From NCBI RefSeq assembly GCF_032854445.1, contig NC_088306.1, positions 30,725,764 through 30,789,763 on the forward strand: 64,000 nt of DNA, in the 5' to 3' direction. Within the stretch, counting starts at the first letter, position 1. Each line of letters begins with the position of its first letter. A program made the position numbers and the translations under genes. The stretch is from Liolophura sinensis. Its lineage: Eukaryota; Mollusca; Polyplacophora; Chitonida; Chitonidae. The notes under the pieces are model-generated. The model made no database searches. It saw nothing but the letters and a program-made list of their open reading frames with translations, and was not told the origin of the DNA. Shown here piece after piece: positions 1 to 12,756 of the stretch.

Positions 1-212
1 GTTATAGAGCTCTGTGGAGAAAATGTTGTGGACAACAGTATGTCTGCCAATGTATTTTTATGTTGGAACCTGCGATCTTTCCCTACCGTCGATCAGCTTA
101 TTTGCCACTGATTTGTTTTCTACACAGTATGATGACTTTTATATAAAGACGATATGTCTGATTCGAATATTACGATAGGGCCTGCTGATTCTAGTGTCAC
201 AGTATAATCAGT
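1..212. other. TAF9 downstream flank, nothing recognised
   Basis: AT-rich sequence to the left of the 28-bp array. I see no gene, RNA or mobile element in it. Confidence 0.6.
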
Positions 213-1001
213 CAAGGCCTAATGTTCCATTCTAGTGTCACAACTGAGCATCCCCCATGCTGGTGTCACAGTACAGCATGTCTCAGGCTGGTGTCACAGT
301 ACAGCATGTCCCATTCTGGTGTCACAATAGAGCATGTCCCATGCTGGTGTCATAACTGAGCATGGCCCATGCCAGTGTTACAATACAGCATATCCCAAGC
401 CAGTGTCACAGTACAGCATGTCCAATGCAAGTGTCACAATACAGCATGTCCCAAGCCAGTGTCACAGAACAGCATGTCCAATGCAAGTGTCACAATACAG
501 CATGTCCCAAGCCAGTGTCACAGAACAGCATGTCCAATGCAAGTGTCACAATACAGCATGTGCCATGCCAGTGTCACAGTGCAGCATGTCCAATACCAGT
601 GTCACAATACAGCATGCCCAATGCGGGTGTCACAGTAAAGCATGTCCCATTTTGGTGTCACAGTACAGCATGTCCCATTCTGCTGTCACCACAGAGCATG
701 GCTCAATCCAGTGTCACAACAGGGCATGTCCCATTCTGGTGTCACAAAAGACCATGCCCAATTCTGGTGTCACAACGCAGCATGGCCCATGCTGGTGTCA
801 CAACAGAGCATGGCCCATGCTAGTGTCACAACAGAGCATGTCCCATTCTGGTGTCACAATAGGGCATGTTCCATGCTAATGTCACAATAGGGCATGTCCT
901 AGTCTGGTGTCACCACAAAGCATGTCCAATTCTGGTGTCACAGTACAGCATCCCCCATTCTGGTGTCACCACAGAGGATGTTCAATGCTGGTTTCGCAGT
1001 A
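213..1001. repeat. 28-bp minisatellite, about 28 copies
   Basis: Unit of the form catgtcccattctggtgtca plus caatagag, with scattered substitutions. Because 28 is not a multiple of 3, all three plus frames can stay open, which gives several repetitive pseudo-proteins. It begins about 230 bp beyond the TAF9 stop codon, so it may be in the 3' UTR or just past the gene. Confidence 0.95.
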
Positions 1002-1232
1002 TATTAAAGACATCATCAACATGTCTGTGATTCTGGTGTCCCAAGATTCCAGCTTATCAATACAACTGGTGGGTCTGGTGACACAGATTGTTTGTGATTC
1101 TTATGAAGTCATGAAATATCTACAAATTTAGTAACACAGTACATCTTATTGCATGACTAAGACATCATGAAGTCTTGTGTCTTTATGGAGTCCCAAGATG
1201 CATAAGATTTCAGTTTTTTTTCTCTTCCCATG

Positions 1233-1342
1233 TCACATTTTGTCTGTATCGTCCTCCTCTAGCTTCCTCTTCAGGGGGTTCACACCCGAGCCAAGGGTTG
1301 AGGAAAAGACAGGTCCTGGGGCTGCTTTGGCTCCAGTAATAC
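1233..1342 (-). CDS. TAF9: TAF9 exon 6, C-terminus (residues 207-242)
   Basis: Encodes the end of the protein, with [15 protein letters not shown] before TGA at 1235-1233. This matches the Lys/Arg-then-acidic tail of vertebrate TAF9. Acceptor tttttacag at 1343-1351. The assignment places the 4-kb satellite of intron 5 inside the gene. Confidence 0.92.
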
Positions 1343-4300
1343 CTGTAAAAGTGAATGAAACCAAAGAACACAGTGTAAAGTCACTTTTTTTTTTGGAAAA
1401 AGGCAATATTACAGTAAAAGATATTCACACATCACACTTTAAACCAGTGTGCAAAGTTCAAAGAAAGATATTGTACAGAAATAAAAATTTTAACAAACAC
1501 ACTCAGAGTAAGAAGGATAAATGAGCAACACCAAGCAAGGATTTATGACACGGCATCCACATACCAAATCTGAGATAACTCCATCAAATCTGAAAAAACA
1601 CACTAACAGTCAGACCGATGAACGAGCAACACCAGGCAAGGATATATGACACGGCATCCACATACCAAATCTGAGATAACTCCATCAAGTCTGAACAAAC
1701 ACACTAACAGTCAGACCAATGAACAAGCAATACCAAGCAAGAATCTATGACATGGCATTCAAATACCAAATCTGAGATAACTCCATCAAATCTGAACAAA
1801 CACACTAACAGTCAGACCAATGAACAAGCAACACCAGGCAAGGATCTATGACACGGCATTCACAAACCAAATCTGAGATAACTCCATCAAATCTGAACAA
1901 ACACACTAACAGTCAGACCAATGAACGAGCAACACCAAGCAAGGATATATGACACGGCCTTCACTGTTAGTGTGTTTGTGATCTGAGATCACTCCATCAA
2001 GTCTGGACAAACACACTAACAGTCAGACCAATGAATGAGCAACACCAAGCAAGGATATATGACACGGCCTTCACTGTTAGTGTGTTTGTGATCTGAGATC
2101 ACTCCATCAAGTCCGAACAAACACACTATTATTCAGACCGATGAACGAGCAACACCAAGCAAGGGTGTATGACAAGGCATTTACATACCAAATCTGAGAT
2201 AATTCCATCAAGTCTGAACAAACACACTAACAATCAGACCAATGAACGAGCAACACAAAGCAACCATTTATGACAAGGCATTCACTGTTAGTGTGTTTGT
2301 GATCTGAGATCACTCCATCAAGTCCGAACAAACACACTAACACTCAGACCGATGAACGAGCAACACCAAGTGTATGACACGGCATTCACATACCAAATCT
2401 GAGATAATTCCATCAAGTCTGAACAAACACACTAACAGTCAGACCGATGAACGAGCAACACCAAGCAACGATTTATGACAAGGCATTCACATACCAAATC
2501 TGAGATCACTCCATCAAGTCTGAACAAACACACTAACAGCCACACCGATGAACGAGCAACACCAAGCAAGGATTTATGACAAGGCACTCACATACCAAAT
2601 CTGAGATCACTCCATCAAGTCTCGACAAACACACTAACAGTCAGACCGATGAACGAGCAACACCAAGCAACGATTTATGACAAGGCATTCACATACCAAA
2701 TCTGAGATCACTCCATCAAGTCTGGACAAACACACTAACAGTCACACCGATGAACGAGCAACATCATGCAAGGATTTACGACACGCCTTCACTGTTAGTG
2801 TGTTTGTGATCTGAGATCACTCCATCAAGTCTGGAAAAGCACACTAACAGTCAGACCAATGAACGAGCAACACCAAGCAAGGATTTATGACAAGGTCTTC
2901 ACATACCAAATCTGGGATCACTCCATCAAGTCTCGACAAACACACTAACAGTCAGACCGATGAACGAGCAACACCAAGCAACGATTTATGACAAGGCATT
3001 CACATACCAAATCTGAGATCACTCCATCAAGTCTGGACAAACACACTAACAGTCACACCGATGAACGAGCAACATCATGCAAGGATTTACGACACGCCTT
3101 CACTGTTAGTGTGTTTGTGATCTGAGATCACTCCATCAAGTCTGGAAAAGCACACTAACAGTCAGACCAATGAACGAGCAACACCAAGCAACGATTTATG
3201 ACACGGTCTTCACATACCAAATCTGGGATCACTCCATCAAGTCTGAACAAACACACTAACAGTCAGACCAATGAACGAGCAACACCAAGCAAGGATTTAT
3301 GACAAGGCATTCACATACCAAATCTGAGATAACTCCATCAAATCTGACCAAACACACTAACACTCATATCGATGAACAAGCAACACCAAGCAAGAATTTA
3401 TTACACGGCATTCACATACCAAATCTGAGATCACTCCATCAAATCTGAACAAACACACTAACAGTCAGACCAATGAACGAGCAACACCAAGCAAGGATAT
3501 ATGCCACTGCATTCACATATCAAATCTGAGATCACTCCATCAAGTCTGAACAAACACACTAACAGTCACACCAATGAACGAGCAACACCAAGCAAGGATT
3601 TATGACACGCCTTCACTGTTAGTGTGTTTGTGATCTGCGATCACTCCATCAAGTCTGCCCAAACACACTAACACTCAGACCAATGAACAAGCAACACCAA
3701 GCAAGAATTTATTACACGGCATTCACATACCACATCTGAGATCACTCCATCAAGTCTGAACAAACACACTAACAGTCACACCGATGAACGAGCAACACCA
3801 AGCAAGGATTTATGACACGCCTTCACTGTTAGTGTGTTTGTGATCTGTGATCACTCCATCAAGTCAGGAAAAACACACTAACAGTCAGACCGATGAACGA
3901 GCAACACCAAGCAAGGATTTATGACATGGCACTCACATACCAAATCTGAGATCACTCCATCAAGTCTGACCAAACACATTAACAGTCAGACCGATGAACA
4001 AGCAACACCAAGCAAGGATTTATTACATGGCATTCACATACCAAATCTAAGATCACTCCATCAAGTCTGAACATACACACTAACAGTCAGACCGATGAAC
4101 AAGCAACACCAAGCAAGGATTTATGACACGGCATTCACATACCAAATCTGAGATCACTCCATCAAGTCTGGACAAACACACTAACAGTCACACCGATGAA
4201 CGAGCAACACCAAGCAAGGATTTATGACATGGCCTTCACTGTTAGTGTGTTTGTGATCTGAGACCACTCCATCAAGTCTGGACGAACACACTAACACTCA

Positions 4301-7300
4301 GACCGATGAACAAGCAACACCAAGCAAGGATTTATTACACGGCATCCACATACCAAATCTGAGATCACTCCATCAAGTCTGAACAAACACACTAACAGTC
4401 AGATCGATGAACAAGCAACACCAAGCAAGGATTTATGACACGGCCTTCACTGTTAGTGTGTTTGTGATCTGCGATCACTCCATCAAGTCTGGACAAACAC
4501 ACTAACAGTCAGACCAATGAATGAGCAACAGCAAGCAAGGATTTATGACACGGCCTTCACTGTTAGTGTGTTTGTGATCTGAGATCACTCCATCAAGTCC
4601 GAACAAACACACTAACACTCAGACCGATGAACGAGCAACACCAAGCAACGATTTATGACAAGGCATTCACATACCAAATCTGAGATAATTCCATCAAGTC
4701 TGAACAAACACACTAACAGTCAGACCGATGAATGAGCAACACCACGCAACGATTTATGACAAGGCATTCACATACCAAATCTGAGATCACTCCATCAAGT
4801 CTGAACAAACACCATCAAGTCTGAAAAAACACACTAACAGTGAGACCGATGAACGAGCAACACCAAGCAACGATTTATCACAAGGCATTCACATACCAAA
4901 TCTGAGATCACTCTATCAAGTCTGAACAAACACACTAACAGTCACACCGATGAACGAGCAACACCAAGCAAGGATTTATGACAAGGCATTCACATACCAA
5001 ATCTGAGATCACTCCATCAAGTCTCGACAAACACACTAACAGTCACGCCGATGAACGAGCAACACCAAACAAGGATTTATGACACGGCATTCTCATACCA
5101 AATCTGAGATCACTCCATCAAGTCTGAACAAACACAATAACAGTCAGACCAATGAACAAGCAACACCAAGCAACGATTTATTACACGGCATTCACATGCC
5201 AAATCTGAGATCACTCCATCAAGTCTGAACAAACACACTAACAGTCACACCGATGAACGAGCAACACCAAGCAAGGATTTATGACAAGGCACTCACATAC
5301 CAAATCTGAGATAACTCCATCAAGTCTGAACAAACACACTAACAGTCAGACCGATGAATGAACAACACCAAGCAAGGATTTATTACACGGCATTCACATA
5401 CCAAATCTGAGATCACTCCATCAAGTCTGAACAAACACATTAATAGTCAGACCGATGAACAAGCAACACCAAGCAAGGATTTATGACAAGGCATTCACAT
5501 ACCAAATCTGAGATCACTGCATCAAGTCTGAACAAAGGTATCGTGAAGAAACTCCTGTTCTTTTTTCACTTATAAACACTAGGGATCAGGTGAAAGTGCC
5601 GAGGAAACTGGAGCACCCAGAGGCAACTGGAGCACCCAGAGGAAACGTACAGCCTTGGCAAACAGATACCTGACAAACCTATGACCACACACGTTTTAGG
5701 ATATTAAGTACACTTACATGTTACTAAGTGAACCCTTAACTACCATCACCACACACATTGTGCAATGTTAAGTACACTTAGCTAAGTGAGCACTTAACTA
5801 CAATGACCACACATGTTTTAGGATATTAAGTACACTTACATGTAACTAAGTGAACCCTTAACTACCATCATCACACACATTGTGGAATATTAAGTACACT
5901 TAGCTAAGTGAGCACTTAACTACAATGACCATACATGTTTTAGGATATTAAGTACACTTAGCTAAGTGAGCCCTTAACTACACTGACCACACGTTTTAGG
6001 ATATTAAGTACACTTACATGTAACTAAGTGAACCCTTAACTACCATCACCACACACATTGTGGAATATTAAGTACACTTGGCTAAGTGAGCACTAAACTA
6101 CCATGACTACACATGTTTTAGGATATTAAGTACACTTAGCTAAGTGAGCCCTTAACTACCTTGACCACACATGTTGTAGGATATTAAGTACACTCAGTTT
6201 ATGGTTACATGGAAAAGAGCTCTTACCTGTTGTTAGTCTAATCAAAGGCCTTGGTGCACTAGCAGATGAGACAGATGGCTTGTTTACCATGGTAACAGTT
6301 GGCATGGTAACCCCTTTCGTTACCACTGTCAGAGTAGATGATGAACCCCCACCTAAACTAACACTACCCACTTTACCTGCAGGATAAGAACAACAAGAAA
6401 AACAAATTGTTTTATTTGTTTGTTTATTTTATTCATGTTTATTGCCATGCTCCAGAAGTTTTCAATTACAAGTTTAATGGTTTATAGGTGACAGTAAAGG
6501 CAAACAAATTAGAGGATAGATACAGACACGTACATACATGTAAAGGTGACAGTAAAGGGAAACAAATCTGAGCATAGATACAGACACGTACATACATGTA
6601 AAGATGACAGTAAAGGAATCAAATTACAGCACAGATACAGACATGTACATACATGTAAAGGTGACAGTAAAGGGAAACAAATTACAGCACAGATACAGAC
6701 ATGTACATACATGTAAAGGTGGCAGTAAAGCGAAACAAATTAGAACACAGATACAGACATGTACATACATGTAAAGGTGACAGTGACAGTAAAGGGAAAC
6801 AAATTACAGCACAGATACAGACATGTACATACATGTAAAGGCGACAGTAAAGGGAAACAAATTAGAGCACAGATAAAGACACGTACATACACGTAAAGGT
6901 GACAGTAAAGGGAAACAAATTAAAGCACAGATACAGACACATATACACATGTAAAGTTGACAGTAAAGGGAAACAAATTAGCACACATACAGACACGTAT
7001 ATACATGTAAAGTTGACAGTAAAGGGAAACAAATTAGAGCACAGATACAGACATGTACATATATGTAATGTTGACAGTAAAGGGAAACAAATTAGAGCAC
7101 AGATACAGGCACATACATACATACATGTAAAGTTGACAGCAAAGCGAAACAAATTCAAGCACAAATACAGACACTTACATACATGTAAAGGTGACAGCAA
7201 TTAGAGCACAGATACAGACACGTACATACATGTCAAGTTGACAGTAAAGGGAAACCAATTAGAGCACAGATACAGACACGTACATACACGTAAAGGTGAC

Positions 7301-10300
7301 AGTAATGGGAAACAAATTACAGCATAGATACAGACACGTACATACATGTAAAGGTGACAGTAAGGGAAAACAAATCTGAGCACAGATACAAACACGTACA
7401 TACATGTATGTGGGTAGATCTTTACTGGTGTCATGTGGAAAGACATTTATATATAAACGTGCATTTGATTGGTTTTTTACGCATTATTAAATGAGGCTAG
7501 GTCATATATATTGGTAAATTCTCAGGTGGTGATAGGTCATCTGCTACTGGTAATCAAGAGTTTACACTTATATGCTGGTTGTCTGTTTGTCCATGAAAAC
7601 AGGAGTTCACGGGCTAGTCCACTGGTCCTTGCTAAGTACATTTGTACTTGATTTGTTTATGTATTTGACTACCCTAATTCCTCAGCCTTTTAGCACAAGA
7701 AACAGCAACTTTCAGTGCACTTTATGCACACTTATAATTTGACTTGGGAGACAAAACTACATTGGCGGCTTCACAAAAAGTGTAATTTTATCAGTCTACA
7801 GAGAAAAATGCCTTCAGAATATGTCTGAATAAACACCTTGCAAACATGCGAAAAGGTAGAAGAATTACAGTAGTGTTTACCCAGGGATCTCCTGAAGTAA
7901 ACACCTACTCACCAGGTGTGTGCACAGGTGTTAACGAGATTCTCTGACCTCCTCCAGGTAGCTGAGACATGGGCAGACCGATCTGAATACGAGGCTAGAG
8001 GAAACATCCATACATGTGAGAAAATCCAAGTTACCAAAGCTTAATGTTTCATTTCCTAGACCAACCATCCACAGACCTACAGACATTTGAAGACTTATAA
8101 TTTACATTCTGTTCTTGAGGGACAGGCGAAAAAAAAAAAAGCCCAAACAATATTCTGAGCCTTCCTTGTCCAACTTTGATTATCGAACTTGTTGATTATT
8201 ATTTTCTCTGACCGACACCTGTTCTATTGAAAACATTTTTCATACCCAGAACTCTTGGGTAATACAATTGGTATACATTTTCGATGTATGACATAGCAGT
8301 TAAGCAGTCTAGTATCCTTCATCCTGCATCTTCGTGACATCGTGGTGGAGAATACTGTATACAAACTATTCACCTTGTACTACATTACATTTACTTATTT
8401 GTTTGGTGTTTTGTGCCATAGTCAAGAATATTTCACTTGTACGATAGCAACCAGCATTATGGTGGGAGGAAAAACCCACAACCATACAAACATTGCTGAC
8501 AGGCCTTCTCACATACAACCAGACAGAAAGCCAGCAAAGTGAGTAACATCACATGTTAAATACAACAACAAAACTTCAACAACCTGCTATAACAAAGTGA
8601 ACAGCAAACAATGCAGGCTCTTCTGTCCTAATGTAAGGGAATAATATCATATCATGTTACGTACCTTCCTGAGTGACTTGAGTCTGTAGTTTGGAGCAGA
8701 CAGACAGTATCTGTCTGGGGGAAGGCGAGGGCCAGTGTAAGGTTTAACCAAAGGCAGGGCCTGACTGTTCTTCTGCCTGGCTATCCCCATCAATAACTAC
8801 AACACAAACACTTTGTATAATTTTCCTTTCCTAAAGCTTGGCCTCTACAAATGCAATTCAAAAGCTTGTAAGTTCCTTAAAATAACATGTCAAATGACAA
8901 CAGTTAAGTTTTTATGATAAAAAATCTTAAGCAGCCCCATAAAGTGATTAAATCAAATAGAATTCCTCAAAATGTGTCAGCTGAAAAAGGTAAACTTTAG
9001 GTGAAGTAAGAGTAAGCGATAACTGGTTCCTTAAAACTTGGTGGAAAAAAAAATGTCTGTAATGTCTGTGACCAGAAAGTGAAAGGTCATCAGAGAGAGA
9101 TGACTGATTTGCATACTACAGGAAGATGGCAAAACTTAATCACCAAAAACAGGAATACCCACTGGCTATTTTGCATATCATCCTAGCTGCTGTTGTAAGG
9201 ATAGCATGCTGGCTTTGTGACCGCAGCATATGGTGACACTTAAATGGTTTTCAAACACAACCATGACAAATACTGATTTCATTTTACCTTTTGAAGGCTG
9301 ATCCAATACTGCAGCAGAGTACACCCTTTTTTCACAGATAAACTGTGAGGAATATGGAGGTCAACCACAGGGTCAGCTACACGTAATCAATTAGTCCAAG
9401 TGGACATGTGTTACAGACAACTACTTATCTAATCCTACACTCTGTTTTCAGCAGTTTAATATGTACAAGATGGGGAGACACTGCAGATAAAAACTTACAT
9501 TTGCACAGCATTCTCAACCAAAATAGCCTCAACACTGGCTACTCAGACACTCGCTTTAAATTTCTCTCTAAAAAACCTGCTGCGGTCAAAGTTGTTAACA
9601 GAACCTTTTTCTTTTAGGATGATACTCAAGTTTTATGGATGGAGACACTCTTGAGATACCAAATATGTGGTAAACTCATTTCCTTTGTTAGGTGCCTAAG
9701 AAACCTTTAACAGGAAACCATAACTGAATCAGTGAGAAGAGGAGGTTTTGACTGGCTGTAGAATAAACGCTGGTTTAGCTGACTGTGTCAGAGACCCCAC
9801 TAACATCCCTTCTACATACAGTACTTACATCTCTTGGAGGGGGAGTTGTGAAGGTATGGTCCATTTTACACTGCACAGCTAACTTAACATCTTCTGCATC
9901 TATCACTTTCTTGTTAGCATGAGAGGCATACACCTTAGCATCGTCTAGAATGTCAGTTACATATCCTGTCCAAATAACAACACCATGTATTTTAAGACAG
10001 TGAATAAAGATGGAGGGGAAAACAATATCACGGGTCTATCATTCGCTCTTCAGAATGATGATCAACAAAAATGAGGGAAATCTGTTTTATTATTGATATA
10101 AAGGTGAAATGTCATGATTTCCTTCACTGATAAAAGTGATATTTCAATAAGTTAGATATCATTTTTTTCAATACATGTTGATTTCTCACACCCAGACACC
10201 AGGATATCATGAAAGAGACATTTTGTTTTGAGGCTGATCAGAGCTCAATAGGATGACAAGTTTAGTCAATGACTAAATGACAAGTCAAATTCATTGATGA

Positions 10301-12756
10301 TGTCAAGTTATATACGCATCTGTGAAGGCATGTAGCTAAAACATTACATATAAAAATGTTAAAATACACAAACTCTTCATTTCAAAATATATACAATAAA
10401 AATAATATTGCATGGTGAAGATTGAATACCATATATATGATAACAGAGGTGAACGGTGGAGATGATAGCCAGTGAGAGGTGAATGCTTTCCATCCCTCAC
10501 TCAAGCGATATTTATGGTATTCAACCAAAACTGTCCAAGATCCTCTATATATTCCAGTTCAGACATTATAAAACATAGGAGTGGGTAAAATACGACAAAC
10601 AATCATTGATGTGTTTGGAATCAGGAATGGTTGCATGCATTCATTGTTACATCATCTTTGTTATTTTGAGCTCTTTAAAACAAGTGAATGACCAAACCTT
10701 TTTACCGCTGTATAACTTTAATCATTTTACCCACTTCAGTCAAGCTTATGAGATTTAATAGTACTACATGCCTTTTCACTTTTTATATTGCTATTGCTGA
10801 TTTGCCAAACTTTAAAATATCACTTATAAGACGTCAATCAGGTTTATAGTCCTACACTGCTCTGATGTTAGGTATGGCAAAATTTTGTTCAAGGATGGCC
10901 CCTGAATCCAACGTCACAGTGAACTCCCTTTAAAATCTGAAGGTAAACATCAAATTTTACACCATCACCCACCCACCTTTCTGCACCAAAGTTACTACTG
11001 CCTCTACAACAATCTGTGATATACTACGGCGCAATCAGAAGTCTACAGAAAATCATTATGGACAGAGAAATCCGCTACAGTAAGTTGTGCTGTGTATTAC
11101 AAACATTTGTTCCCGGGGTAGAAATCAACATTTTTCTAGAGTAGATGTAGGCTACCAACGTCAAACATGGTGATGGAGGAAAACATTGAGCCGCAGTTTT
11201 GATGTTTATCTTTGGGTCTTTTTTTAACAAAGTAGGCCAACGGCCAAACAATCTGTGGGTTTTACTAAAAATACATGTAGGAACACTCAGAGTATAAATT
11301 TGATGGAGTGCTCCAAGTGCTTCAGTGCGATCTTGTTTACCAACAGGTTAAATCATGGAGATGTGGTACGGCTAGAATATTATAATATAATATATTTATA
11401 ATATATATATAATATTAAAATAAGGCAGCGTTAGGAGAAATACATGATGGGGCTTCATGTGAGAGACAATGGGGGTGATTTTAATTCACCTTTCACCAGC
11501 ATGGCGCAATGGCCGAAGAGCTTCCCACCTGTGCGATCGCTGTTAGTTCATGCCCAGCTCTTGCTGGTTTTCTCCCCGGCTAGCCCCGGATTACTACGCC
11601 ATGTTCTTTTATATTTATACCGATGCTCACGTAGTCATGGCTGGGTACCTTCGAAACGGTGGAAAGAATTGCAAAATTGTGGAAAACAGTTGATTGCTAA
11701 CTACCATGCCTGCCCAGTCACTCCCTTACAATGCTTAGGGTCCTAGGACACCTGCCTGTTAAAATCCCAGGATGTCGATCATCCCAAAGGTAAATATCCA
11801 TCCATATATGTCCAGCATCTCCACTCACTTGTCATTTATGAAATGGCCGCCATCTACACGGTGCACATGGGCCGCCAGGCAGCTGGATACGAAACAACTG
11901 ACCCAAAATGCCCTCAGCTGTGGAGGTCACGCGTGTCAAAACAACAGCACATGCTTTACTTTGGTTCTCTGGTGAGTGATTTGTACATCTAATGTCAGGA
12001 GGACTAAAACCAGCCATCACATGACTGTGTAACAACGAAACGACATCATAACTAGAATTACAAGGGAGGGATAGTTTCGTATCATGCTGCCTGTCGGCGC
12101 ATACACGCCATATACATGGCGGCCATTTCGTAAATGACAAGTGAGCGGAGATGCTGGACTTGAATAAATATGGATTACTGACATATCAGGATTTTAAGAG
12201 TCAGGTGCCCTGTGGTAGATTAGTTATCAACTGTTTTGCGAAATTTTACACTGTGGCGAAGGAGGCCCGGCTATGACTATGTGAGTTTCAGAACAAATCT
12301 AAAAGAGTGTGGCGTAGTCATCCTGGGCTATCCCCGGAAGTACATGGGAAGGTCTTCCAGCAATCTGCAGATTATACTGATACGTAGATTTTGCAATCTG
12401 CAGATGGTCCTGGGTTTCCCCCGAGCTATGTCTGGTTTCCTCCTACCAAAATGCTAGCCACCGGCCGTCCCATAGGTGAAATATTCTTGAGTACGGTGTC
12501 AAACACCAATCAAATAAATAAATAAATAAATCACCTATAGAAATCTGCACCGCTCATGATACCCGAGACAATGACATGATTGGTTTCAGCCGGTTTTCAT
12601 TTAAGCTGGATGAGAATGTCATGTTTTACGTCACTTACTGTAGGCAAACTCAAGCATTTGATTTATGACCCTTGGTTCGTAATCAGTGACACCCATATCC
12701 TTGAGAATTGCTGCCATAACTTGCGCATCTCTCGGACTGCTCTTCGGGGCCGCCAT
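1233..12756 (-). CDS. TAF9: TAF9, TFIID/SAGA subunit (whole gene, six exons)
   Basis: Histone-fold subunit shared by the TFIID and SAGA-type transcription complexes; acts in the nucleus, pairing with TAF6. CDS = complement of 12639-12756, 9829-9965, 8665-8796, 7913-7994, 6227-6376 and 1233-1342, 729 bp, 242 residues plus stop. All junctions have GT/AG sites and consistent phases. The histone fold lies in residues about 6-75 and includes [18 protein letters not shown]. The conserved TAF9 block follows (PPPRD, then [18 protein letters not shown], then PNYRLKSL). The low-complexity Ser/Thr/Gly-rich tail ends in a basic-acidic patch, LKRKLEEDD. The human protein is slightly longer (264 residues). 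Head to head with IFT52. Introns 4 and 5 are largely tandem repeats; intron 1 holds nested mobile elements. No frame breaks seen. The exon model is inferred by eye from homology and splice sites. Confidence 0.96.
1525..5535. repeat. About 101-bp satellite, about 40 copies, in TAF9 intron 5
   Basis: Unit core: gagcaacaccaagcaaggat, tatgacacggcattcacata, ccaaatctgagatcactcca, tcaagtctgaacaaacacac, taacagtcagaccgatgaac. Two unit types alternate irregularly. Type A has the plain sequence. Type B replaces the middle with CACTGTTAGTGTGTTTG followed by GTGATCTGAGATCAC, making an inverted copy of the unit's own CAAACACACTAACAGT. Ten type B units are visible, near 1960, 2070, 2280, 2790, 3100, 3615, 3825, 4225, 4445 and 4555. 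Confidence 0.95.
5675..6195. repeat. About 60-bp array with dimeric (about 122-bp) periodicity
   Basis: Units share aggatattaagtacactta and end in cttaactaccatcacc or cttaactacaatgacc. Two alternating half-unit types give spacing of about 122 bp with occasional single 57-58-bp steps. It ends about 30 bp from TAF9 exon 5. Confidence 0.92.
6227..6376 (-). CDS. TAF9: TAF9 exon 5 (residues 157-206)
   Basis: Encodes a Ser/Thr/Val-rich, probably disordered stretch (for example [20 protein letters not shown]). Acceptor tcctgcag and donor gtaaga. It lies between a 58-60-bp array on its upstream side and a 60-bp array on its downstream side. Confidence 0.9.
6488..7405. repeat. 58-60-bp array, about 16 copies, in TAF9 intron 4
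   Basis: Unit is aaaggtgacagtaaagggaa, acaaattagagcacagatac, agacacgtacatacatgt. Indels of 2-9 bp separate copies. The reading frames open across it on both strands are repeat artefacts. Confidence 0.95.
7913..7994 (-). CDS. TAF9: TAF9 exon 4 (residues 130-156)
   Basis: Short exon encoding [20 protein letters not shown] and a Pro/Thr linker. Acceptor ctctag and donor gtgagt. Weakly conserved but in phase with both neighbours. Confidence 0.9.
8391..8540 (-). mobile_element. tRNA-derived SINE, 5'-truncated copy (TAF9 intron 3)
   Basis: Matches other copies in this window: tail side tttggtgttttgtgccatag, then atatttcacttgtacgatag, cattatggtgggagga, then the diverged middle. The tRNA-like head is missing. 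Orientation is minus (A/T tail on the left). Confidence 0.75.
8665..8796 (-). CDS. TAF9: TAF9 exon 3 (residues 86-129)
   Basis: Encodes [20 protein letters not shown] followed by the family signature [20 protein letters not shown]. 132 bp, phase 0 on both sides; donor gtacgt. Confidence 0.95.
9829..9965 (-). CDS. TAF9: TAF9 exon 2 (residues 40-85)
   Basis: Completes the histone fold: [17 protein letters not shown], then [12 protein letters not shown], and ends in TFTTPPPRD. Acceptor ttggacag and donor gtaagt flank it. Confidence 0.95.
9966..11495. other. Unique part of TAF9 intron 1
   Basis: AT-rich, no coding signal. A weak foldback is visible: ttgaataccata near 10422 and its complement tatggtattcaa near 10513, possibly the ends of an old small element. 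A TA-rich run occupies about 11375-11420. Confidence 0.5.
11500..12531 (+). mobile_element. tRNA-derived SINE split by a later insertion
   Basis: The head-side part (about 11500-11579) carries the degenerate block catgcccagctcttgctgg. The tail part (12338-12531) runs gggaaggtcttccagcaatc, then gggtttcccccgagct, then gaaatattcttgagtacgg and an (aaat)n tail. The two parts are continuous in the SINE consensus implied by the 47.3-kb copy once 11580-12331 is removed. A 13-bp direct repeat (gcaatctgcagat) marks a further small insertion near 12362-12405. Confidence 0.8.
11580..12331. mobile_element. Long-terminal-inverted-repeat (foldback/MITE-like) element
   Basis: About 750 bp with imperfect inverted repeats of roughly 300 bp. 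The left end ctagccccggattactacgc matches the complement of the right end (atagcccaggatgactacgc). The inner matching block is ctcacttgtcatttatgaaa followed by tggccgcc at 11825-11852, paired with 12115-12145. The central 160 bp is not palindromic. CCCCGG flanks both ends (11574-11579 and 12332-12337), consistent with a 6-bp target duplication inside the host SINE. No transposase frame is present, so it would be non-autonomous. Confidence 0.75.
12639..12756 (-). CDS. TAF9: TAF9 exon 1 (residues 1-39)
   Basis: Starts with [18 protein letters not shown] and carries the first helix of the histone fold. The ATG at 12756-12754 lies inside an AGAATGGCGGCC context resembling a YY1 site at the start codon, common in housekeeping genes. 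Donor gtaagt follows at 12638. The exon ends in phase 1. Confidence 0.95.

Larger units (their letters stand above)
1343..6226 (-). other. TAF9 intron 5, made mostly of tandem repeats
   Basis: Of its 4.9 kb, about 4.0 kb is the 101-bp satellite and about 0.5 kb a second array. About 180 bp next to exon 6 and about 130 bp between the arrays are unique. Confidence 0.9.

Noticed and set aside
11832-12140. 102-codon minus frame similar to the plus frame at 11772-11975
   Set aside because: The similarity comes from the inverted repeats of the foldback element, not from related genes.
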